Assembly (NCBI GenBank): GCA_034696485.1 | Contig: JAQIWT010000155.1 | Coordinates: 1 to 31,253, forward strand | DNA length: 31,253 bases | DNA from: Isohypsibius dastychi | Lineage: Eukaryota; Tardigrada; Eutardigrada; Parachela; Isohypsibiidae | Direction: 5' to 3' | Part shown: positions 23,001 through 31,253 of the stretch, piece by piece | Position numbering within the stretch: position 1 is the first letter of the stretch | Layout of the letters: each line of letters begins with the position of its first letter | Notes under the pieces: generated by a model | What the model was told of the DNA's origin: nothing | The model's input: only the letters and a program-made list of their open reading frames with translations | The model's database searches: none | Position numbers and translations under genes: made by a program

Positions 23001-26000
23001 GCAAACGCTTGCCAGTTATCTGGATGCTGTTTCAACCCAATCCAAAACTGTGCGCCAAATCTGGTGACGTGCGAGTTGAGGTACCGCTGCTCCTCATCGT
23101 CATCAACTATAACGAGGTTACCGGCGAATTTCTCAATACAAAAGTTGGTGGCCTCTTGGAAATTGTAAAATTCTCTGGTGGTTGACCCGGGCATCTCTCC
23201 AAAATGATAACAGGAGCTTCGATGGCCAAATGCTCCTTTCGGACAACCTGGTACTTGGTCGTTATCGTGACTACCGTCCGGAGCGACCGATCGAAGTGGC
23301 ATCTCACAGACAGACGACTTCTTTTGTGAGCAGGAATACATGGAGAAACCCTATCATATTGAATTAGAAAAAACTTCGGGACAGCGAAACGCATTGCTAA
23401 ACTGACCTTTTGGGTCAAAGCCCCACAGTTTACATCGGTTGATCCAGATGCATTGGAAGACGCGGACTCAGTGTCCCAAGGCGTAAACACCAATGGCACT
23501 CCATTGCTCCAGCTGAAAATTCTAGGTCCACTTGGATCAACGATGCTGTTCAAACCGATCCAACTGTTACTGCCAAAGTTCCTCATCTCGTCAAACTCAG
23601 CCTGGTTTCTAACAGTTACAAGGTCAGCTTTCTGGTTGCGACAATTGGTTCGAGCGGTCAGCCAGTCAGTACTCGAAAGCTGGAAAGAGGTACAGCGGCC
23701 GTGGAATGGTGCCCAGCCTTTCGGGCAGCCCATTATTTGACCTTTTTTGCAAACATATTTCAGATCAAGTCAATATTGGTACTTCAAATGGTCATACCGG
23801 GAAGGGGGGTTGGCATAGGTGTGGCGGTTGGTGGAATTGCGATGGGCATGTGTCGCTTGCACATGAACGGATGAGTGAAGCCACAATCGGCCGAATACCA
23901 TCGAGGGTTACTCCATGTACTTGTCCGGATGAAAGCGCACCTTGGCTTATTGATGGTGTTTGCGTTTGTGGCTGGCTCACCTATGAAGACAATCTTTTCG
24001 TAGAAACCCATAATCTGCTTATTCACCATTTCCAAAATCTTACTAATCGCCCAGTCCGTCAAAGTCAGCGGAATATGCCATTTGTTTGTACTGCCACGGG
24101 CTGGCCAGTGCCAGTCGTTGTTTTTCTCCGAATATAATCCAAGCCAGTAGTTGGTTGGTTCGCTTCCGATAAACCAGTAATCGTAGTAATCATAGTAATC
24201 ATCTGACGTTAGATTGTTGATCATCAAGTCTGAAACAAAACAGTGATTATGACATCTCCACCAGTTCAAGAGCAACTAGTCTTACTCTGAATGAAAGTAT
24301 GTTCGCTCTTCGATGTGATCGTCAACAAGTCGCTATCTGGGTGTGAATTCTGACATGTCTGCTTGGCCAAACGCCATGAAACTGGATCTTCGTGAATCTG
24401 GTAGCAGTTATCCTCGTGACGGAACCATCCAGCACCACAGAGCGGGTCAAAGTGCGAGTCGGTTGGGGGTTTATAGATGGGCTCTGAAACCACAATAACC
24501 GAATGAGTAAGGAAAGTCCCTGGGTCGATGGTCTAGATAACTTACTCCCGGGGTGCATGCAGAAGAATTCACGCTTCTCCGTGCATGGCAGATGATACCA
24601 GTTTCCGCGACTTGGATATGATGTGTAGAAACTAGATGTTGAGGTGTTGAAATTGCTATTTGCTCCGGCGATGGCGACACAGAATTTGTTAAACGATGTG
24701 TCACTTTGTGAATACTGGACCGAGTCAGTGAATTTTTTGTATGCCGCGGAGCCAACCTTAAACGCAAGCCCATATCATGTAAAGAACGGGTAGCCAGCGG
24801 AGTGTGCTTACTGTAGTGCCATCACTGTATTTGTACAGCCATTTGGAATTATCAGCCGTTGGTCCGACAATGCGAAGCCCGAGCCAGGTATCTTCAGCTG
24901 CTTTGTCTGTAATGCAGATGAGGAACAGTGAATGCCGATTCGATACGGTCAATATTGAATATGATTTTTACTCTGGAACCACAGGTTCTCTCCGAATGAG
25001 ATGATGTAAGCCATGGTCGCGTTCATGCCTTCACAGTGTTGTTGAGCTTCATCACGATTCTTCTTTTCTCGAATCTGGGCATAGCAGCCGTCGTGGTACT
25101 TTTCAAACGGCGCTTCGCAAGTGTGAGAAGCTGAAAAATACCGGATTAGATCACCGCATATGTAATCGTCTACTTGGTTCCCAGCTTACGATAAACATCT
25201 TCAAGAGGTGGGATGTTTGCACTACTGTTAGCCTCACATATATATCCCATTTTCTGGGTGCACACTGTTGCGTTCCAGTCACCAGTTGCCGACACTGTAA
25301 AGTTCGTCAAATGGTTAGCTACAACAGATATACGTGACTAGTGCTTCATCTTCCTACTTACACCACCACAACATTTCGCCGTCAATGTAAACGCAGCTTT
25401 CACCAGTAGTATTTGGCAGCTTGCTCCCAGTCCATGATGAGAATTCATCCGCTGTAAGGGGCATAGTCGAATTGACCCATGTGAAGCTCTGATCAGATCC
25501 TTCAAGTGACACCATCAAGTTGTCAAGTATGTTCGTTGGAGAATACGAAGAGTTTCGACTGACCTTTCAGACCAATCCAGAAATGGTGCATAACCGGACT
25601 GAACAGGTCCATCTCATCGTAAATGACGTCCATTAGATATGCCTGGACATCCGTACTGAAATAAAAGTAGTAAATGTAGTACAGCCCCAAGTGTTGATGC
25701 CTGGATGCTTGGAGAAAACACTAAAAAAGGTTGCACTCATCCATGAAAGTTCAGAGCATCTGATATCGATCTTAGATCTCGACCACTGAGAGGGGAGGGG
25801 GAATCATAATGCATGATCTTACTTCGGAATAACGACCAAATCTCCAGCTTGTCGTTTGCAGTCATCGCGTGCCTCGCTCCAGGTTCGCAGACGATCTTCC
25901 CCAAGGTTGAACTGATAGCACTGACCCTCCACGTCCTTCCACCCATATGGACATTTGGCTACAGAATTTACTTAGAAATGTTCTTCACATTTCAAATTCG

Positions 26001-27445
26001 AATTTGAAAGCCTCACCGATCGGCGCTTCACAGGCGAATGGCTTGGCTTCACTGCACGAGTTTCGCAACAGCCAGTCATGAGTGTCATCCAGATAGGTGC
26101 CCATATCCCAGTAATCCCAGTAGCCCCCCGAAATCCAGGCACCTTTTTCTGTCTCGATCTCTCCACAAAACCTTTGTCCATTTGGCAGCGAGCTGAAAGC
26201 AATCAAGTTCCGAGAGCCGGCTTCTTTAATAACTCTATGACCTTACGCAATATATTTTGGAAGGTCCGGCTGGATCCAATTGCTCAAGTTGGTTGCGGTG
26301 ATCGGCGTGCCATCGAACCAAGCGATATCGTTAACAGTTGTGGCCGCGGTTTTCTGCACTTCGATACCGAGCCAACCGCGCGTCGTCTTCATCGTATCTC
26401 GAAGCCAGCTCTTATAGAGATCATCTTCCGCTTGGGTCGTTGGTGAAGTGATGAACCCCCCGGAAGCACTGGAGAAGAAAAAATGCAGATGCACGTTCAT
26501 GGAGAATATTATCAAAACTCACCCGCATTTAAGGCGAGCAAAGTCGAAGTTTGATGGTGTTGGATAATAACGGACACAACGCCCATCATGATATCTCCAT
26601 CCATTCTCTACATCACACCACGGGCGACCACCTGCAGATTCAAATTCATTAAAACATAAAATGAGGTGGGGGGGGGGGGGGGATTTGATAAGTTCATACA
26701 CCAATCGCCTTTGCAGATATAGCCATTTGAGGTCGTGTTTGATTCCATGAAGAAATTGAACTCGTTGGTTTGGTATTTGTTGTACAAAGACAACCTATTC
26801 TTGAGTCTTGCGTCACCAACCGTGTAAGATGGGAATTCTGGGATTATTCTAGAAGAAATATTTCGTAAGAAAACCATAAAAATTGAAAATGAAAAACTTC
26901 CTTGTTAACTTGTACTCACAGTCCCGCAATGTGTTCGTATTCCCGATACGTATCCCCATCAAACCACTGCCATCTCCCGTTTTCGTACGTCATTCCGACC
27001 CAGTAGTATGAACTTTTGGGCAATTTGGCTTTAATATATTCCTGTATGCAAATCAGAATCGATAAGCTTACTTTCGATATTGAATCATGGGAAATAAGAA
27101 CCGAAAAGAATCGTCCAATATTTCAGGTCACTTACAAGTTCTTCAGCGTTTTCGAAAGTGGCCAGTTTTCCGCCCCTCACTCGGCATTGTTCAATGGCCC
27201 CAGGAAAATTCTTATTAGTGGCAGTTGGTCCATTTTCCTGACTGACATCTCGGTCAATAATATAATAACAGCTCTTGGACCCTTTTCGGTAGAACCAGTC
27301 CTTGCCCGGACATCGCACCGCAGAAGTGACCGCAGCTGAAGAAAACAAACACCCAGATGTGTTGTATATATCCAGTGTTTCAGTTGAGCTACATACCAAG
27401 TGCGGCCAACACTAGGATAATCCCATACGATTTCATTTTCAACAT
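19755..27445 (-). CDS. Receptor B: giant transmembrane protein with 12 C-type lectin-like domains
   Basis: 26 exons on the minus strand: 27445-27397, 27335-27136, 27041-26920, 26848-26700, 26631-26523, 26468-26247, 26192-26017, 25958-25823, 25655-25564, 25499-25362, 25294-25190, 25130-24972, 24906-24812, 24756-24546, 24483-24286, 24229-24044, 23980-23798, 23741-23407, 23350-22721, 22660-22225, 22163-21675, 21620-21234, 21180-20734, 20670-20317, 20261-20088, 20032-19755. This gives 6060 nt (2019 aa), all phases consistent and no stop. A signal peptide (MLKMKSYGIILVLAAL...) is followed by 12 CTLDs ending near residues 173, 342, 499, 654, 843, 975, 1157, 1310, 1455, 1602, 1751 and 1927, one membrane helix (about 1941-1962) and a 57-aa tail. 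Fourteen exons match A in length exactly. CTLD9 keeps QPD with WRD, the best calcium/galactose-type site in either protein. The acceptors before 23741 and 21620 are A-rich and weak, but phase and homology to A support them. It is a probable cell-surface lectin or scavenger-type receptor, with unknown ligand. Confidence 0.9.
23981..24043 (-). other. Stop-free 63-nt intron in CTLD5 of receptor B
   Basis: GTAAGATTTT...TTCATAG, a multiple of three and without in-frame stops, so reading through would add 21 residues. It is called an intron because A has an intron at the same codon and because the inserted residues have no counterpart in other CTLDs. Confidence 0.7.
26668..26682 (+). repeat. 15-nt G homopolymer (C on the coding strand) in the CTLD1/CTLD2 intron of B
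   Basis: Fifteen G on the + strand inside the 68-nt intron 26699-26632, about 18 bases from the donor. This is the same intron that holds a 15-nt tract of the opposite strand sense in A. Confidence 0.95.
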
Positions 27446-27665
27446 TCGCGTGTAACGCCAGGAAATGATTTCCCAAATATAGAAACTGTCATAGAGGATT
27501 TCTAGAAACGAGAACCGGTGGGTGGTATCAGATTAAAGGTCAGCAAGTAGCCATAAATATTTTCGTGATATATTTGTAATAGCAATTTGGGGTTGGCTAT
27601 GGTGAGCTTGCACTGATTGTTTCACTATTATGAAGTTTGCGTCTCCGTTGTGACATTGTCAGAGA

Positions 27666-27717
27666 TTATCTGACATTTCAACGCAATCCTCGGACGAAAT
27701 TCACAATGCCTTATCAG
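27666..27717 (-). promoter_or_regulatory. GATA-site pair upstream of receptor B
   Basis: On the minus strand, AGATAA lies at 27666-27671 and CTGATAAG at 27710-27717, about 220 and 265 bases before the ATG at 27445. Their spacing (44 bases) is close to the 40 bases between the same two motifs upstream of A. Confidence 0.5.
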
Positions 27718-30468
27718 CAATGTATGTACATGTGCTCTTCATTCTGTTTTGGACGGATAGACACAATCGCTTTAGTGGGTGAAGTCGAACAGCCGGAATT
27801 CTCCAGGTGCGCAAATGCAACGACATTTGGTATCTGGGTTAAGCTCAAAATTTTGCGGACGATTTTCAGAAAATTTTTGTTTATTTCATCGCATCGACGT
27901 GAATGGAGCCTAAAAAGCAGTCCTAAGTTTATTCTGAGATTTATTTTTCTTCTCCCGGAATGAGTAATCTTTTGCCAGTATTTGTCAACGCAGTAAGACG
28001 CCTATTTTACTTCTTGAATCTGTTTCCGTTGCAAACCACAAGAATCTTTCGGAAGCTCTGCTCTTAGCGTATTTCTTCAGGCTGGCTTTCGAAGCATGAC
28101 TGCACACTTTTACGGTAAAGTCTCATCGTTCAATCTTCTACTCACGGTCACGTTTTTGATGTATGCACTTGCACAGCTTCCACCTGTCATACTCGTTACT
28201 CGATGATTAACCCTCAATTCACCGGCTTTTAAGGTCGGCATGTTTCAACATCCGCTGCTATTAGAATCTCCAATTTGGCTTACTGTCCCTCGCAGACAAA
28301 TGTTTATTAAATCTCCGTCTATTTCCGGACGGTTGCACTTTCAACCCTTTTTTCAGGGCATCAACATTTTATCAATGAAATAAAAAGGAAATTGCATCGA
28401 AAATGGGGATACCTACTCCGAACAAATCAGTAGGAGCAGATGTATTACGACCAAGCGTGTGTCAGTAGCTGCAACTGGCGGGAGACCATCAGCTAATACT
28501 AACCAATCAGCATTGAATCGACCTGATTGAAACTGAAAATTAGTTTGCTCCCTGTACACAGATTCGTGAAGCCAAGCAACGAGCTACAGGGAATTTGATT
28601 CCTGCCAATTCTGTGATCTTTGCGTGCGAGTGTTTATCAGTTTCGTAAATCAGTTTGCAAACACCAGGACATTTCTCATCCAACTTCATAAATCATAACA
28701 CAGATTAATCGTCATGCCATTCGCCAGCAGCATCGTTTGCCCGTGTTTCCCGTTTATCTTGCTTCAATCGGAATATGACATGTGAAAGGATGTCTATATT
28801 TATTCTGGCCAATGTGAATTTGCATTGATTTCCATTCTAAAGTCAATTCCCTCTTCTCTCTCGTCTTTTTTCATCCTCCTCCTCAACGCTGCTCCTCTTG
28901 ATCATTCCATCTTCTCTTGTTGTTTATTTGTATCCATTTTCATCCCTTTCATTGGAGCGAGTTCTGTTCTGGGAAGGGGAGACGTGCTGGAAAGCTGGAA
29001 ATTGGAAATGTGATCGGAAAATTGCCTTCTTTCCTTTGATCGTTTTCTTTGGTTGGAAATGTGAAGTTGAAGATTCCCGGGATTTCGGATGGAATGAATT
29101 GATTCTGTTGCATGCAATTTGTTTCCGAAGCGTGATTTGAGAAAGAAACTGTGCTCGACTGGAAAAGGAGAGTGAAGGTGAGAAATTCCTTTTAAAACTT
29201 CTGTTTTCTGACTTTGAATAACGTCCAAATTATGCTTCAGTTCCTTGCTCAGTTATGGATGAAAATTGCGTTTTCTCTAACGCGCGAATTATTTTTGGCT
29301 GGTATTGTCTGGTCGCTGGTGATTTCGTAACCGACCGGAAGTGGTAGTTTTGTAAGTTGTGAGACTGATGCCGATTACAATTTTTTGTTCCTCGCGCCTT
29401 TGTACACCAGCAAAATTGCAGAAAAACACATTTTGAAGCACTGACTAAACGGAAACCGTTCCTGCAAATTTGATGAATATTTCCGCTCTTGATACTCTCG
29501 AATTACCCTAAATTATTTTTTTTCTTCAGTTAAAAGTTTTAGGAAAAGTTTTGAAATGCTAAAATTGTAGAAAACTGACGAATTGTGACTGTCCGGAATT
29601 GTTTGGTGTGTTCGAAATATTTTATATTTTGTCTATATGGTTTCTGGGTATGGCGGTTGTAATGATTTCTTCATTGGTTTTCTTGAGTCAAGGATCCATT
29701 GTAAATGCATCTGTGGTTTCTTGGACAATATGCAATATGTTTTCGTTCTTTGCTCCAGATTTTAGGTCAAATTTTGTGAAATGTATGTTGCAAGGAAGGG
29801 TTTCTTCATTGTTTCTTTGTGAATCGTTTATTTTTATTTAATTTCCGCTTCCTTATTTTTGGTTCCTGCCGATTGTTCTTCAATCATGCATTCCGGAAAT
29901 GAGTCTTTCACCGTTTGACGTACTGTTGCGAAATTGATGAATCAGCATGGTTTTACTTGGAATAGTCGAGGTCGTGATTCAGTTCCCTGTGGGATTCCTT
30001 TTTCGTTGCATTACAATAATATATCTCGTCCAACTGGTTTGATCCATTGTTCTTATGACAGGCAGCAAAAATCGTGTCTAAATTTTGGTATGAAACGTCA
30101 GTTTCTTCTTCGCTGTAAAAAACCCACTTCAATCTTTTTTACGTTTTTTGCTTCCAGCACAAAATCTGCTTCCAGACATATCTTTTTCTGGCGGTCTGTT
30201 CAGAGTTGTTTTTTTTAAATTAGTGCATGCAGTTTTGAACATGATAATGTGTTTATTCACAACCAAGATGATCTCCATTATATTTAATAATTCAACAGAA
30301 AAAGTCAGCTGTTTTCTTTCTCCCAATTTTTCACGATTTAAAACTGAATGTTCTTTCGGAAAAACGTTTGACTTCAACTTGGAGCGTTTTCGTTGTCTGT
30401 TTTTCTAGATTACATATGGTCGTTTTATTGGTTTTCCACGTGATGTGATTTTAAACACATGTTTGGTG

Positions 30469-30475
30469 TTTTCAG
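30469..30475 (+). promoter_or_regulatory. 3' splice acceptor (cis or SL trans-splice) before the last gene
   Basis: GTTTTCAG ending at 30475, 79 bases before the ATG at 30555, is a strong nematode acceptor. It either ends a 5'-UTR intron or receives a spliced leader. The T-rich DNA to its left fits both. Confidence 0.5.
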
Positions 30476-30554
30476 GTCAAATCTGCTTCGAGGCGTTGTT
30501 TTGGAACGAAATTATCGCTGGTTGGATGTGATTATATTTGAATAACAACTGGAG

Positions 30555-30716
30555 ATGGCCAATTCAACAATATCTTCTATCAACGATACTTTAGACGGCG
30601 GAATTTCGCCATCCGGCGGCAGCCTCTCCACTTCCGACCCGTCAACCCTTCAGAAAAAATTGATGAAAATTGACAAATGCATTTTGAATGAGGAGAAAAA
30701 TCTGCAGACGATTCAG
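30555..30716 (+). CDS. First coding exon of an unidentified gene, running off the window
   Basis: ATG at 30555 in a reasonable context, 54 codons, ending in CAG before GTGAGTTT (donor at 30717, phase 0). The protein starts with a Ser/Thr/Gly-rich disordered stretch (about residues 1-32), then LQKKLMKIDKCILNEEKNLQ, a charged amphipathic segment that looks like the start of a coiled coil. I do not recognise the family. The remaining exons must lie beyond 31253, since 30717-31253 looks like intron. The open frame that reads past the donor to 30809 is not preferred, because the donor is strong and the composition changes there. Confidence 0.6.
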
Positions 30717-31253
30717 GTGAGTTTATCTTGGTTGTTTATTCAGTGTTCTGATTTCATTCAGCACATGTTGATAGTTTGCCCTCGAGGGCATCGATCGATG
30801 CGTTTTTGAATTTGAAATTCGACCTCGTTTAGAACATCTGGAATTATGTAAATGCGTACTTATTTGTAAAACCTGTTCGTTCTTTTGTCATGATTACCAG
30901 TTTGGCTGATTCAGATTTTGGAGATTTTGGAAGTTGTAATCAGTCTTAGGGTTAAAATTAAAATGTAGCGGATATGGACAAGTGGTTTTTTTGTGAAGTG
31001 GCCGGATTGAACCGGTCAGGTAGTCCTGATTTCAAATAATTCTATGATGAAATAAAAAATTGGCAATGTGAAATTCGAGAGTATTTTTACGGGACGAATT
31101 ATTTTGTTGAGTTTTTTGTCAAAGAATCGGTTAGTATCCGTCCGAACAACTTCCTTTGGATACAATTTATTACTTTACTAGCTGCGTGTTCCGCGCTACG
31201 CGCAGAAATCTCCAGAGATCAAAAAATTCACTCTGGAGTTCCAAATCCTAGGC
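30717..31253. other. Probable first coding intron of the last gene
   Basis: T-rich, non-coding-looking sequence after a good 5' splice site. No acceptor with a convincing following exon is seen before the window ends. A GC-rich hairpin lies near the right edge. Confidence 0.45.
31182..31205. repeat. GC-rich hairpin, possible transposon end
   Basis: CTGCGTGT (31182-31189) can pair with ACGCGCAG (31198-31205) with one G-T wobble, leaving an 8-nt loop (TCCGCGCT). It is preceded by TTTACTAG and stands out sharply from the AT-rich surroundings. Short GC-rich hairpins of this kind often mark the ends of dispersed repeats. The identity of the element is unknown. Confidence 0.35.

Larger units (their letters stand above)
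27446..30475. other. Upstream region of receptor B and long T-rich region before the next + strand gene
   Basis: The left 300 bases are the receptor B promoter. The remainder (about 2.7 kb) is T-rich on the + strand, with a pyrimidine-rich block around 28840-28920. It looks like intron or leader sequence of the gene starting at 30555. A possible non-coding 5' exon could end at 29176 (AAG followed by GTGAGAAA), but I cannot confirm it. Open frames at 27637-27963, 28825-29228 and 29599-29841 show no domain and biased composition, and are not called. Confidence 0.35.

Noticed and set aside
10821-27445. A and B as one 24-CTLD gene
   Set aside because: B has its own membrane helix, tail and stop codon, and A has its own signal peptide exon.
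27637-27963. 108-codon + strand open frame upstream of receptor B
   Set aside because: It overlaps the GATA sites of the B promoter, lacks domain features and has low-complexity hydrophobic content typical of chance frames.

Overview
The window is animal nuclear DNA, most likely from a Caenorhabditis-type rhabditid nematode. Genes are split by many short introns (about 45-70 nt) with GT...TTTCAG borders. The gene families also fit a worm: multi-domain C-type lectins (clec), a nematode chemoreceptor-like 7-TM protein, an F-box protein and a GT31 glycosyltransferase. All exon coordinates were worked out by hand from splice signals and reading phase. No database search was possible.

Layout. (1) 873-1303 (+): a 123-aa protein made of one intracellular I-set Ig domain, very telokin-like. 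(2) 2739-4444 (+): a nine-exon, 336-aa myosin-light-chain-kinase-type kinase that ends in a calmodulin-binding helix. (3) 5067-6432 (-): a three-exon, 394-aa multi-pass chemoreceptor. (4) 7493-8789 (+): a three-exon, 325-aa type II Golgi GT31 glycosyltransferase. (5) 9332-10190 (-): a two-exon F-box protein. (6) 10821-18898 (-) and 19755-27445 (-): two intact tandem paralogues, here called A (27 exons, 2009 aa) and B (26 exons, 2019 aa). Each has a signal peptide, 12 C-type lectin-like domains (CTLDs), one membrane helix and a short Ser/Thr/Lys-rich tail. They fill more than half of the window. (7) 30555 onward (+): the first coding exon of an unrecognised gene that runs off the right edge, behind about 3 kb of T-rich, apparently non-coding DNA.

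The most notable system is the receptor pair. Both frames stay open across more than 25 splice junctions each. Fourteen exons have the same length in A and B. The membrane and tail exon is strongly conserved, and both promoters carry CTGATAAG plus AGATAA (GATA-factor) sites at similar distances from the ATG. They look like paired, very large membrane lectins, plausibly intestinal. Differences between the copies include one extra intron, a donor-like tandem repeat that has expanded an intron in A, and a 15-nt G/C homopolymer in the same intron of both copies but on opposite strands. The second point of interest is the free-standing telokin-like gene just upstream of a stripped-down MLCK-type kinase.
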